Origin: JASLDZ01 sp964242625
GTDB lineage: Bacteria; Pseudomonadota; Alphaproteobacteria; Caulobacterales; Caulobacteraceae
Assembly: GCA_964242625.1 (NCBI GenBank)
Contig: CAXTAO010000003.1
Span: 1 to 64,000, forward strand
Direction: 5' to 3'
DNA: 64,000 nucleotides
The position numbers and the translations under genes are program-made. The notes beneath the pieces are model-generated. The model ran no database searches. It was not told the DNA's origin and saw only the letters and a list, made by a program, of their open reading frames with translations. Below, one piece after another: positions 15,929 to 24,713 of the stretch (its first letter is position 1; each line of letters starts with the position of its first letter).

Positions 15929-16456
15929 TTAGGTCGCCTCCCCGAGCCTCATGGGCGGACCGAGGTGCTGAAGGAAATCCGGCTTGCCAAGACTGACGCC
16001 CTGCGCCCGCAGAAGCGCGTAAGCCGTCGTCACGTGGAAGAAAAAGTTGGGCAGCGCGAATCCGGCCAGGTACTCGCCGCCGTTGAAGCGGTACCCCATC
16101 CCGTTAGGAAACTTGAGCACGACGTCGCGCTGGTCCGCTCCTTGCAAGGCTGTGCGGTCGACGCTCTCGATGAAGGCGATGGTGCGTCGGCAGCGATCCT
16201 TCAGTTCGGCGAAGCTCGCCTCCGTGTCGGGCATAGCGGGCGCATCACGTCCCACTAGGCGGGCGATAGCGTTCTTGGCCGTGTCCGAAGCCATTTGGAT
16301 CTGCGCTGGGAACGGCCGCATGTCGGGCGCGAGCCGTGCTTCAAGGATCGCCGTTTCGCTCTTGCCTTGATCATGCGCCTTGTCGAGCCAGGCCTCTGCG
16401 TTGGTCAGGGCTTTGATGAACACAGGCGCAGAGGCGTCGTAGAGGCTGAAACCCAC
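15929..16456 (-). CDS. DUF1993 family protein
   Basis: The 175-residue product carries the family hallmarks: SLYDASAPVFIKALTNAEAWLDKA at the start, LAPDMRPFPAQIQMASDTAKN in the middle, and LPNFFFHVTTAYALLRAQGV near the end. This four-helix-bundle fold resembles DinB-type proteins; the function is unknown. GTG 16456 is chosen because AAGGAG sits six bases upstream and family members begin at this point. The much longer frame to 16690 adds an unrelated Arg/Cys-rich extension. It is probably monocistronic. Confidence 0.88.
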   Translation of the reverse strand: MGFSLYDASAPVFIKALTNAEAWLDKAHDQGKSETAILEARLAPDMRPFPAQIQMASDTAKNAIARLVGRDAPAMPDTEASFAELKDRCRRTIAFIESVDRTALQGADQRDVVLKFPNGMGYRFNGGEYLAGFALPNFFFHVTTAYALLRAQGVSLGKPDFLQHLGPPMRLGEAT

Positions 16457-16875
16457 GGGAGTCTCCTTGATTAGCCCTGTTCTGCCGTCCGGAACCATCA
16501 AAAGTCCAGGCGTGAAGCGACAACAGTTGCAGTGATATAGCCGGACTCGGCCCGGGTGCGCTCGCCGAGCGGCGCCCACGCTGACAAGTCGCCTCATCAG
16601 GCTCCCTTCGCAGTCGTTTTCACTTGGCACGCTGCGCGCCGGGTCCGTGACGGACCAGGAGCCGACGTCGCTCCGTCGTCGCTCACGCATGCGCGCGAAA
16701 GTGTCGTTTGTTGAAGCCGTAAGCCTCTGTCTGACAGCCCGAAATGGCCTGCGTCATCCCAAAAAACAATCTATGTTGCTAGAAGTCGGAGTGCCTTGTT
16801 GGAAATTTACGCCGACGATAACTGTCTGTTGGCACTTCGCGGAGAGAACTCGCTGAGAACTGGAGTTCAGACTTC
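16457..16875. other. 419-bp divergent intergenic region
   Basis: It separates DUF1993 (minus) from the MHYT-GGDEF-EAL operon (plus). The right half (about 16750-16850) is distinctly AT-richer and likely contains the operon promoter. No further gene was found. Confidence 0.45.
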
Positions 16876-19236
16876 GTGCACGCGCTCTACGCCTGTGTCG
16901 CCCACCAGCACGACCTGCACCTCGTCCTCCTGGCCGCGTCGGTCTGCATGGCCGGTGTCTACGCCACCTTCGCGCTGGGAACCTACGCCTGGTTCTCCCG
17001 CCAGCCCGCCGCGCGCCGGCTGTGGGCGTGTGCGTGCGTGATCGCGTGCGCGAGCGGAACTTGGGCGACGCATTTCGTGGCCATGCTGGCCTTTCATCCC
17101 GGCGCACCGATGGGCTTCCAGCCTGTGCTTTCGGCGACGTCCTTCCTGGTGGCCGTTCTGGGCATCGGGCTGGGCGTCGTGGGCGTGGTCTACGCCCGCA
17201 ACCCCGTCGGCCGCGCGGGCGGGGGCGCTGTGGTCGGCCTCGGTGTAGCGGCCATGCATTACACGGGCATGGCGGCCTACGAGGTTGCGGGGACGATGAC
17301 CTGGAACATCGCCGCCGTAGCCGCCTCCGTCGTCACCAGTGTAGGCTTCGCGGCGGCGGGGGCGCTCGTGGTGTTCTCGCCGCGCCGGCTGGTCCGCGCC
17401 CTGGCGCCCGTCGCGCTCCTTCTGTGCATCTGCTCGCTTCACTTCGTGGGGATGACGGCGCTGACGGTGGTCTACGACCCGTCGCGTCCATTGCCGGCCG
17501 ACGCCGTGGAGCCGCGCACGCTGGCGGTGGCGGTGGCGGCGGCGGCGATCGGGGTCATCGCCCTCGCTGCGGCGGGAGCCGCGCTCGACCGCGCCGCCCG
17601 CCGTCGCCGGCGCCAGGAGCGGCAGCGCATGGCCGACCTCGCCGACATCGCCCTAGAGGGGCTGATGATCTGCGAGGGAGACGTCCTCCTCTCGGCCAAC
17701 CACAGCCTGCGCCGGTTGCCCGGGATGGGCGGCGACCTCGCCCGGCGGTCGCTGTCCGAGCTCCTGGGCGGGCTGCCGGCCGAGGCGATCTCGCTTGAGG
17801 AAGAGCAGGACGCTTGGCTCACGCCCCCGGGCGTCGAGCGCATCCCTGTCCGGGTGCAGCGGCGCGGCGTCGAGATCAATCGCCGGCCGCACCACGTGAT
17901 CGCCGTGCGCGATCAGCGCGAGCGTCTGCGCACGGAGGCCCAGATCCGCGACCTCGCCTTCTGTGATCCGCTGACCGGCCTGCCCAACCGCGCGCGCTTC
18001 GCCCTCGACCTCGAGGCGCAGGCGGGCTCGCGCCGCGCCCGCGAGCGAGGGCTCGCGGTGATGATGATCGACCTGGACCGTTTCAAGCTCGTCAACGACA
18101 CTCTGGGGCACGGCGCGGGCGACAAGCTCCTCGCGCGGGCGGCGGGGCGGCTGCAGGCGGCGGTGCGCGACGGCGACACGGTCGCGCGGCTGGGGGGCGA
18201 TGAATTCGCGGTGCTGCAGGCAGGCGTCACCGAGCCCGAGCAGACCCGCGTACTGGCGGCGCGCATCGTCGACCTCTTGGGCCGCCCGTTCCTGATCGAC
18301 GGCCGGGTGATCAATGTCGGTGCGAGCGTGGGGGTCGCGCTGGCGCCCTCGGACGGCGACACGCCCGAGGACCTGATGCGCAACGCCGACCTCGCGCTCT
18401 ATCGGGCGAAGAGCGACGGGCGCGGCTCGTTCCGCCTGTTCGAGACGGGGCTCGACGCGCAGATGCAGGCGCGCCGCGCGCTGGAGATCGATTTGCGCCG
18501 CGCCCTGGCGCGCCAGGATTTCGAGCTGGCCTACCAGCCGCTGATCGACGCCCGGACGCGCCGTATCACGGGGGCGGAGGCGCTGATCCGCTGGCGCCAT
18601 CCCCAGCGCGGTTTGATCTCGCCCTTGGAGTTCATCCCCGTGGCGGAAGAGACCGGTCTGATCGGCGCGATCGGTCAATGGGTGCTGCGGACCGCCTGCG
18701 CAGAGGCGGCGAGTTGGCCCGAGCCGCTCACAATCGCTGTCAACCTCTCGCCCGCGCAGTTCCGCGACCCGGCGCTGTGCGCCATGGTGGCGGGCGTGCT
18801 CGCCGAGACGGGCCTCGCGCCCCAGCGGCTCGAGCTTGAGATCACCGAGGGCGTCCTGATCGCCGACGAAGCGCGGGTGCTCGCGGCGCTGACCGAGTTG
18901 CGCCGCATGGGCGCGCGCATATCGCTGGACGACTTCGGAACGGGCTACTCTTCGCTGAGCTATCTCGCGCGCTTTCCCGTCGACAAGCTCAAGGTCGACC
19001 GCTCGTTCATCTCGCAGTGCCCCGCCAACGTCGAGAGCGCCGCGATCGTGCGCGCCATCCTGTCGATGAGCGCGTGCCTGGGGCTGGCGACGACGGTGGA
19101 GGGGATAGAGACGGCCGAGCAGCTCGCCTTCTCAGCCGGTGAGGGCTGCGACCAGCTCCAAGGCTATCTCCTGAGCCGGCCGCTCTCGGCCAGCGACCTG
19201 TCGCACTTCATGGACGCAGCAAGGAGGGCCGCATGA
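16876..19236 (+). CDS. MHYT-GGDEF-EAL bifunctional c-di-GMP enzyme
   Basis: The 786-residue membrane protein makes and degrades cyclic di-GMP. The N-terminal MHYT domain (about residues 1-230) has seven hydrophobic helices and three MHYT-type motifs (ATHFVAML, AMHYTGMA, SLHFVGMT), proposed to bind a metal and sense a diatomic gas. The GGDEF domain has an intact RLGGDEFAVL (about 441) with an I-site RDGD five residues before. The EAL domain is complete: GAEALIRW (about 567), NLSPAQF, LEITEG, DDFGTGYSSLSYL, KVDRSF and EGIETAEQ. Both activities are therefore plausible. The GTG start is used. The stop overlaps the BLUF gene (ATGA), implying a two-gene operon with a separate light sensor. Confidence 0.95.
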   Translation: MHALYACVAHQHDLHLVLLAASVCMAGVYATFALGTYAWFSRQPAARRLWACACVIACASGTWATHFVAMLAFHPGAPMGFQPVLSATSFLVAVLGIGLGVVGVVYARNPVGRAGGGAVVGLGVAAMHYTGMAAYEVAGTMTWNIAAVAASVVTSVGFAAAGALVVFSPRRLVRALAPVALLLCICSLHFVGMTALTVVYDPSRPLPADAVEPRTLAVAVAAAAIGVIALAAAGAALDRAARRRRRQERQRMADLADIALEGLMICEGDVLLSANHSLRRLPGMGGDLARRSLSELLGGLPAEAISLEEEQDAWLTPPGVERIPVRVQRRGVEINRRPHHVIAVRDQRERLRTEAQIRDLAFCDPLTGLPNRARFALDLEAQAGSRRARERGLAVMMIDLDRFKLVNDTLGHGAGDKLLARAAGRLQAAVRDGDTVARLGGDEFAVLQAGVTEPEQTRVLAARIVDLLGRPFLIDGRVINVGASVGVALAPSDGDTPEDLMRNADLALYRAKSDGRGSFRLFETGLDAQMQARRALEIDLRRALARQDFELAYQPLIDARTRRITGAEALIRWRHPQRGLISPLEFIPVAEETGLIGAIGQWVLRTACAEAASWPEPLTIAVNLSPAQFRDPALCAMVAGVLAETGLAPQRLELEITEGVLIADEARVLAALTELRRMGARISLDDFGTGYSSLSYLARFPVDKLKVDRSFISQCPANVESAAIVRAILSMSACLGLATTVEGIETAEQLAFSAGEGCDQLQGYLLSRPLSASDLSHFMDAARRAA

Positions 19237-19688
19237 GCGCGGGCCATGAGACCGATCTGTGCCGCCTAGTCTACCGCAGCCGCAATTTGCTCACGGGCTC
19301 CGACCTTCGGGTGGAGGCAGCGATGGAAAAGATCGTCACCCGCTCCGAAAGCAACAACGCCCGCGCCGGGGTGAGCGGGGCGCTGGTGGCCGTGGGAGAC
19401 GCCTTCGTGCAGGTGCTGGAAGGGCCGCAGGCCGCGGTTGAGGGCGTGTTCGAACGGATCTGCCGCGACCTGCGGCATACCGAGCTGCAGGTGGTCGACG
19501 TCTGCGAGGCGCCCACACGCTCGTTCGGGAACTGGGGGATGAAGCGGATCGTGACCAGCACGGGCGCCGAGGCGCTCTTCGCCCAGTTCGGCGACAGCGC
19601 CGCGCGCCTGGGCCAGGCCCCGGCTGCCGCCGAGGAGGTGGTGTCGCTGATGGCCACGCTGGTGCGGCTGGAACTGGCGACCGGTTGA
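19233..19688 (+). CDS. Stand-alone BLUF-domain blue-light sensor
   Basis: BLUF proteins bind FAD and respond to blue light. The 151-residue product keeps the photocycle residues: Tyr14 (LVYRSR), Asn42 (SNNARAGVSG), Gln60 (FVQVLEGP), Trp101 and Met103 (SFGNWGM). The Asn-Gln (18) and Gln-Trp (41) spacings equal those of Rhodobacter AppA, and four extra residues lie between beta1 and helix 1. The ~45-residue C-terminal extension (AALFAQFGDSAARL..., amphipathic helices) is typical of short BLUF proteins that contact partners. It overlaps the MHYT-GGDEF-EAL stop by ATGA, so it most likely controls that enzyme's c-di-GMP output. Confidence 0.94.
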   Translation: MSAGHETDLCRLVYRSRNLLTGSDLRVEAAMEKIVTRSESNNARAGVSGALVAVGDAFVQVLEGPQAAVEGVFERICRDLRHTELQVVDVCEAPTRSFGNWGMKRIVTSTGAEALFAQFGDSAARLGQAPAAAEEVVSLMATLVRLELATG

Positions 19689-19752
19689 AGACGAGGTCCA
19701 ACGTCCGGCCTTGAGCGTCAGGTCAACGCGCGGTCGGCTCCTTCTCTCCGCG

Positions 19753-19786
19753 CGACGCTTGCGCTCGCGCTCGCGAGTGTGCGTCG
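19753..19786. terminator. Bidirectional interrupted hairpin
   Basis: Outer arms CGACGC/GCGTCG and inner arms CTCGCG/CGCGAG (2-nt loop) form one long imperfect stem between the convergent BLUF gene and the carboxylesterase. Confidence 0.55.
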
Positions 19787-19789
19787 GGG

Positions 19790-21430
19790 TCAGGGCCTGA
19801 CGGCCCGCGCCCCTGACAAGGCGCCGTCGAGGGCGCGGAAGGCGGCCACGTCAGGTGTCGCGCGCGATCGAGCCTGGCCCGCCTGGAACCACAAGGCCGT
19901 CGAGCTTTCGGGGCGGTGAGGTCGCCAATCGGGCAGCCCCGCTCCGTTCGGGTCTCCGGAGCGCGCGAAGTTCGTCCAGTAGCGCTGCACTTGGTCGGCG
20001 AGTCGGCGGTCGGCGGCGGGCCAGCGGGCGGGTTCCGCACCGCCCCAGACGAAGCCCAATTCCTCTGAGTGCAGCGTGCCCGGCGTCACGAATGGAGAGT
20101 CCGACGGGCGAGGCGGAGCGTTGTCGAAGTGGTAAACGAAGACGGGCGCCCCACCCACGGTCGACTGCGCCTGCGCCACGCTCCACGCCCGCCACCCGAA
20201 CGTCGTGTCGGACAGTTCACGGGCCGCCACGGCGGGTAGCTTGTCTGGAGCGGGAACGGGGTAGAGCGCCAGCACGGCCTTCGCCGCCGATCCCGCCGCG
20301 GAGCGCACCGCCGACTCGTAGTCGGCGGTGCGCTTCGCTTGGGAGAGGGAGTCGCCCTCGGCGGAGTTCCAGCCGATGAGGAGCGGTGTTCCGCCGGCCC
20401 GCCCTGCCCGATAAGCGAGCGTGATGTCCGTGGGGACCACGACTCCGTCGACGATAGGCCGAGTGGACAGCGAAGACGCGGGGCCGGCCAGGAGGTCGGA
20501 GACGGGCCGGAGCCGCAGATCGTCCAGCCGCGCCGCCCCAAGGCCGTCGCTGAAGGCGCGCCCCGCCGCCTCCGCTTGCGCCAGCGTCGGACGCGCGACG
20601 CCGTCGGCCGGGAGGTCGAGCGCCGCCCCACTCTCGACGATCGCCTTGCTGAAGAGTCCGCGGGCCAATGGCGAGGCGGTCAGAAGAAGAACGGAGCCGC
20701 CGCCGGCCGACTCGCCGAAGATGGTGACGTTGGCGGGGTCGCCGCCGAAGCGTGCGATGTTCCGCCGCGTCCAGCGAAGCGCCTCGATCTGATCCAGAAG
20801 GCCGTAGTCGCCGGAGGTGTGGTGAGCGGACTCCCTGCTCAGCTCTGGATGGGCGAGAAAGCCCAGTACGCCGAGACGGTAGTTGATGGTGACGACGACG
20901 ACGCCTCGTCGCGCTAAATCCTGGCCGAGGTAGGTGCTTTGGGACCCGGCTCCGGCCGTGTAGCCGCCTCCGTGAATCCACAGCATGACCGGCAGGCCTG
21001 CGCTCGGTCGCGCCGTCGCGGGCGCCCAGACGTTTAGGCTGAGGCAGGCTTCACTCTGGCGACCCGTCTCGCCCTTGGCCCAGGGTTCGATCGGTTGGGG
21101 GCAGACAGGCCCGAACGCCGTCGCCGGTCGAACGCCGCTCCAGGCGGGGGCGGGTTCGGGCGGCTTCCAGCGCTTCACGCCTGTGGGCGCGGCGGCGTAG
21201 GGGATCCCGAGAAACGCCGAGACGCCGTCCCGCGTCTCTCCGGCCAGTGCGCCCGTGTCGACCTCAACCACGGTGGGCGCGGCGCCGCTCTCCGGCTGGA
21301 CCGCAGCGAACGCCGCCGTCACGGCGATGGCGGCGAGCGCCAGCCCTGCGCCTGATCGATGTAGAACCGTCCAGGTCAGAGCCAACAGCGCACACCCCCT
21401 TCGCCGAGCCCGGGCCGATGAGCGCCGCAT
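19790..21430 (-). CDS. Exported type-B carboxylesterase
   Basis: This serine carboxylesterase (para-nitrobenzyl-esterase type) of the alpha/beta hydrolase fold has about 546 residues. The oxyanion loop is MLWIHGGGYTAG. The nucleophile lies in FGESAGGGSVL, the acidic member in NSAEGDS, and the catalytic His near GTLHSEELGFVWGG. FLGIPYAAAP near the N-terminus is a further family signature. A hydrophobic N-terminal segment (ALAAIAVTAAFAAV) suggests export or anchoring. ATG 21430 is preferred over the GTG at 21460, although neither has a strong Shine-Dalgarno. Natural substrate unknown; bulky esters are typical for the family. Confidence 0.92.
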   Translation of the reverse strand: MRRSSARARRRGCALLALTWTVLHRSGAGLALAAIAVTAAFAAVQPESGAAPTVVEVDTGALAGETRDGVSAFLGIPYAAAPTGVKRWKPPEPAPAWSGVRPATAFGPVCPQPIEPWAKGETGRQSEACLSLNVWAPATARPSAGLPVMLWIHGGGYTAGAGSQSTYLGQDLARRGVVVVTINYRLGVLGFLAHPELSRESAHHTSGDYGLLDQIEALRWTRRNIARFGGDPANVTIFGESAGGGSVLLLTASPLARGLFSKAIVESGAALDLPADGVARPTLAQAEAAGRAFSDGLGAARLDDLRLRPVSDLLAGPASSLSTRPIVDGVVVPTDITLAYRAGRAGGTPLLIGWNSAEGDSLSQAKRTADYESAVRSAAGSAAKAVLALYPVPAPDKLPAVAARELSDTTFGWRAWSVAQAQSTVGGAPVFVYHFDNAPPRPSDSPFVTPGTLHSEELGFVWGGAEPARWPAADRRLADQVQRYWTNFARSGDPNGAGLPDWRPHRPESSTALWFQAGQARSRATPDVAAFRALDGALSGARAVRP

Positions 21431-21630
21431 GGGAGCCGCGAGCCGATCATGATGGGCCACTTGTCCAAACCTCAGCTAAGCGCCACCTGCACTTGTCCGG
21501 AGCGGCTTGCACGCTGCGCTTTGGAACTTCACGCGCAAGCTGATGCGGCGCGGCTGCCACGGCGGTCACCACCGAGGGCCGCACGCAAACAGAGGAGGAT
21601 GGTGGCGCCTAGAGATGGCGCCCAGCCGCT

Positions 21631-22719
21631 TCAAGGGGAGCGGTCCCGCGAATCGTTCGGGAACGGTTGCCGCGGCGGCGCAGGCGCGACCCCTTTCGAT
21701 GCAGGATGATCCTCAGTTCGCCATCGCGCGCGTAGGCCTCCATCCACAGTTACGCCGCTCGACATAGGCGTGTGCACGGAACCGGAGGTGGCCGGCGCGG
21801 AAGGCTGCACGCCGTGCATCTGGACCTTGTCATAGATGACGCCCGCCATGTGCTCCGTCGCGCCGGGAGCGAGGTTCTCTCCCGCCACGGCGGATTTCGC
21901 CTTCCAGCCGACGGCGACCCGCGCCCGTGGGTGGAGCGCCGCCCACATCACGGCGCGCACGATCTTGTCGGGGTCGTCGAGGCTGGGCGCGCGCGTCTCG
22001 CGCCCGGTGTAGTTCGCCGCGTGATCCCAGATGGGCGTGTCCGCGCCCCACGGCATGATCGTCACCACCTGCACGTTGCGTTGACCCTCAAGGCTGAGCT
22101 CCTGGCGCAGCGCCTCGTCCATGCCGAGGATGGCGTGCTTGGAGGCGACGTAGCTTGCCTGGTACGGCAGGGGCACGCGGCTCTCGATCGAGCCGAGGTT
22201 GATCAGCACGCCCGAGTGCTGACGGCGGAAGCGGCCCAGCGCCTCGTAGCTGCCGTACAGGACGCCCTTGAGGTTCACGTCGATCACCCGCTCGTGCTCG
22301 GCGAGCGGCGTGTCGTTGAAGCGGCCGATGGCGATCACCCCCGCGTCGTTCACCCACACATCGATGCGGCCGAAGCGATCGACCGCCGCCTGGGCGAGGT
22401 GCACCACCTCCGCGCTTCGGCTGACGTCGGTGGGCACGACGAGCGCGGCGCCCCCGGTCGCCCGGATCGCGGCCGCAGCGGTTTCCAGCGGCTCGCGCCT
22501 GCGCGCCGCCAGCACCACGTTGGCGCCCCGCGCGCCCATGGCGAGGGCGACGCCGCGACCGAAGCCGCTGGAAGCGCCTGTGACGACCACCGTGCGCCCC
22601 GCGAACGGCCTGGCGGCGACCCCCAGCTCTCCGGTGGAAGCGCAGGCCCACAGGGTGCAGACCGACGCCACGCAGATCATCAAGCGGCCGAGGGAGTTAA
22701 AGCGAGCGCGCGCGGTCAT
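21631..22719 (-). CDS. Short-chain dehydrogenase with lipobox-like N-terminus
   Basis: This classical SDR fold has the NAD(P)-binding motif TGASSGFGRG, an NDAG motif (usual form NNAG) and the catalytic Ser-Tyr-Lys in NLGSIESRVP...YVASKHA. Length is about 362 residues, with ~75 extra C-terminal residues beyond the core. ATG 22719 precedes an unusual N-terminal hydrophobic stretch ending LWACAS, which resembles a lipoprotein box although Trp at -2 is atypical. The enzyme may thus be membrane-tethered, possibly outside the cytoplasm where NAD(P) is scarce. The same family in other genomes often starts with a membrane segment. Substrate unknown. It lies 190 bp downstream of the alpha/beta hydrolase. 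Confidence 0.85.
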   Translation of the reverse strand: MTARARFNSLGRLMICVASVCTLWACASTGELGVAARPFAGRTVVVTGASSGFGRGVALAMGARGANVVLAARRREPLETAAAAIRATGGAALVVPTDVSRSAEVVHLAQAAVDRFGRIDVWVNDAGVIAIGRFNDTPLAEHERVIDVNLKGVLYGSYEALGRFRRQHSGVLINLGSIESRVPLPYQASYVASKHAILGMDEALRQELSLEGQRNVQVVTIMPWGADTPIWDHAANYTGRETRAPSLDDPDKIVRAVMWAALHPRARVAVGWKAKSAVAGENLAPGATEHMAGVIYDKVQMHGVQPSAPATSGSVHTPMSSGVTVDGGLRARWRTEDHPASKGVAPAPPRQPFPNDSRDRSP

Positions 22720-22768
22720 GAACGGGGAGCGCTCGGGCGGCGCGAAGGTTCGCGCACGAAGTGACCAC

Positions 22769-22784
22769 AATCCGCTGCTGGCGC
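22769..22784 (+). repeat. Intergenic repeat copy 3 (AATCCGCTGCTGGCGC)
   Basis: It has three mismatches to the consensus and lies between the SDR start (22719) and the alpha/beta hydrolase stop (22911). Confidence 0.5.
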
Positions 22785-22910
22785 CCGACGGATGCTGGCG
22801 TCGCCCATGGCGTCGAGCGCTCAATGAACAGCGGCCAGAACAGAGCCTGACCGCGAAGAGGCGGGGGAGCGGGAGCGGCCGGGCGTCTCCCGCGTCCGCC
22901 GCCGCGAGGC

Positions 22911-23759
22911 TCAACCGGTGTTGGACGCGGTCGCAGCGGTTGGTTCGTTCAAGAATGCGAGCAGGTCGGCGTTGACACGATCCGGGTCGATGATCGCGAC
23001 GCCGTGGCTGCCACCGGGATAAACGATCAGGCGAGCGTTAGGGATGATCTCGGCGGCGCGCCGTCCGCCGGCGTCGATCGGCACGATCTGGTCGTCGTCG
23101 CCGTGGATCACCAGCGTCGGCACGTCGATACGTCGAGCGTCCTCGGTGTAGTCGAGTTCCCAGCTGCGGGATGTCTCATATTGGGAGAGCAGCCCACCCT
23201 GCAGCCCCTGGAACCAAAACAGATCTCGGCTCCCCTGTGTGACCTTCGCGCCTTCGCGGTTGGCGCTGAAGAAGGGCGTCGCCACGTCCTTGAAGAACTG
23301 CGAGCGATTGGCGAGCGTCCCGGCGCGGATCTGGTCGATCCCCTCCATAGGCACGCCCGCCGGGTTGTCGGGAGCTTGCAGCATCCTGGGCACGATGGAG
23401 TCCAGAAGCACGACCTTGGACACGCGTCCGGTCCCGTGCCGGCCGATGTAGCGCGCGACTTCGCCGCCACCTGTGGAGTGGCCGACCAGGACCGCCTCCT
23501 CGAGGTCGAGATGCTCGATCAGGCCCGCCAGATCGTCCGCCCAGGTGTCGACGTCGTTGCCGAAGTCGGGCTGGTCGGAGCGACCGTTGCCGCGACGATC
23601 GTGCGCGATGGCCCGGAAGCCATGGGCGCGCAGGAACATCATCTGCCCTTCCCAGGCGTCGCCCGTGAGCGGCCAACCGTGGCTGAACACCACCGGCCGC
23701 CCTCGTCCCCAGTCGCGATAGTAGATCTGCGTTCCGTCACGTGTCGTGTACATCGGCAT
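22911..23759 (-). CDS. Alpha/beta hydrolase of the non-heme chloroperoxidase type
   Basis: The 282-residue product starts with MPMYTTRDGTQIYYRDWG, as in the cofactor-free haloperoxidase/arylesterase subgroup. It contains the oxyanion region FSHGWPLTGDAW, the nucleophile elbow GHSTGGGEVAR (Ser at about 98), the acid in VIHGDDDQIVP and the catalytic His in GGSHGVAI. The enzyme is cytoplasmic, with no signal. Ester hydrolysis is the likely activity, and the perhydrolase side reaction is known in the family. The ATG is preceded by AGGGGGAT, a good ribosome site. It heads a minus-strand pair with the SDR downstream, though 190 bp separate them. Confidence 0.93.
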   Translation of the reverse strand: MPMYTTRDGTQIYYRDWGRGRPVVFSHGWPLTGDAWEGQMMFLRAHGFRAIAHDRRGNGRSDQPDFGNDVDTWADDLAGLIEHLDLEEAVLVGHSTGGGEVARYIGRHGTGRVSKVVLLDSIVPRMLQAPDNPAGVPMEGIDQIRAGTLANRSQFFKDVATPFFSANREGAKVTQGSRDLFWFQGLQGGLLSQYETSRSWELDYTEDARRIDVPTLVIHGDDDQIVPIDAGGRRAAEIIPNARLIVYPGGSHGVAIIDPDRVNADLLAFLNEPTAATASNTG

Positions 23760-24131
23760 GTTCTATCCCCCTGGGAGCGGCCGAAGAGAGCATCGTGCGT
23801 TGCTGTGCCGAGCTCTCGCAGCTCGGGCGCCCAGGGGTGCCACGGCTCCGCTGTTGGGTCGACCGCTAAGCCATCACGATCCTGCGAGACCGCGGATCCA
23901 GTCAGCCCGCCATCACGATTTCGCGGCCGAGCGCGAGCTTCGCAGCGGTCGGAAGGCGTCCCCGCCTGGAACACCCGCCTGCTTGGCCGCTTCCGGCGAT
24001 GCAAACGCTGTAAAGGTTCAGCGCGGTGCACGCCTCCTTCCCACAGCCACGGCAGGCATTGGCGCGATCTCCTGGATGAATTTACTACGTCAATTCAGGG
24101 CTGCTTCAGCCGGATCGAATAAGACGCAGGC
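23760..24131. other. 372-bp divergent intergenic region
   Basis: It lies between the alpha/beta hydrolase (minus) and the flagellar-rod-like gene (plus). The stretch from 24060 to 24120 is AT-richer, with a short GGCTG-CTT-CAGCC repeat at about 24101-24113, and may be the promoter of the latter. No gene was recognised. Confidence 0.4.
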
Positions 24132-24338
24132 ATGAACGCAATTGGTGCGGCCACTCAGGGCATGATCTCTGCAGCGCAGCGCTTCGATGCGAGCGCCGTC
24201 CGCACCGCACAGGGCAACGGCGACCTGGTGACCGAGGCGGTCGCTCAAGAGAATGCTAAGACCACCTTCAGCGCGTCCGCCGCGGTCCTGCGTACGGCCG
24301 ACGAGATGACCGGCAGCCTGCTCGACATTCTGGCCTAA
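24132..24338 (+). CDS. Small flagellar-rod-like protein
   Basis: This 68-residue helical protein has the pattern MNAIGAATQGMISAAQRFDASAVRTA at the N-terminus and FSASAAVLRTADEMTGSLLDIL at the C-terminus. The ends resemble the terminal helices of axial flagellar proteins (FlgB/FlgC/FlgE/FlgG family), which pair as a coiled coil, while the whole central domain is missing. Similar mini-proteins are found in alphaproteobacteria. No flagellar gene is adjacent. It may be an accessory rod protein or a remnant under selection. The start has only a weak Shine-Dalgarno. Confidence 0.75.
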   Translation: MNAIGAATQGMISAAQRFDASAVRTAQGNGDLVTEAVAQENAKTTFSASAAVLRTADEMTGSLLDILA

Positions 24339-24458
24339 GCCGCAGCAGAGCGGGCCCGGCTCCATACTGCAGGCGGCGTTTGGGCTGCCTGGCGGCATCC
24401 GCTCCTGCAAGGACCGGCCGCCTGCAACGCCTGCAGATTCCGGGCTGGACACCGGCCG

Positions 24459-24581
24459 TCACTTCGTCCCGGTGATAGACATCTCGTGTTTCTGCCCCGC
24501 GGCCGTATGGACCCGTTCGTAGGCCCCCAGGCTGAGCGCCACGAGTAGCGCGACGACCCCACCCCATCCTGCCAGGCGCAT
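24459..24581 (-). CDS. Possible 40-residue membrane or exported peptide
   Basis: The ATG 24581 frame encodes MRLAGWGGVVALLVALSLGA followed by a short polar tail ending SITGTK. One hydrophobic helix makes it a candidate small membrane protein. GGGGA lies 5 nt before the ATG. The family is not recognised, and the call rests on composition plus the ribosome site. Confidence 0.4.
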   Translation of the reverse strand: MRLAGWGGVVALLVALSLGAYERVHTAAGQKHEMSITGTK

Positions 24582-24713
24582 AGCGGTCCCCGATCTCGAC
24601 GTCGTCTCGAACTCCGATTGCGCCGCGACAGTGGCCTGCTCCGATCAGCTCGGAGCCTGAGAAGCCCGAATCTGAGGCAAGAGGCCGGTCCCGCTGGCGA
24701 GTGACCGCGGGGC

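Noticed and set aside
16457..16690. N-terminal extension of the DUF1993 frame
   Set aside because: A strong AAGGAG precedes GTG 16456 where family conservation begins; the extension is Arg/Cys-rich.
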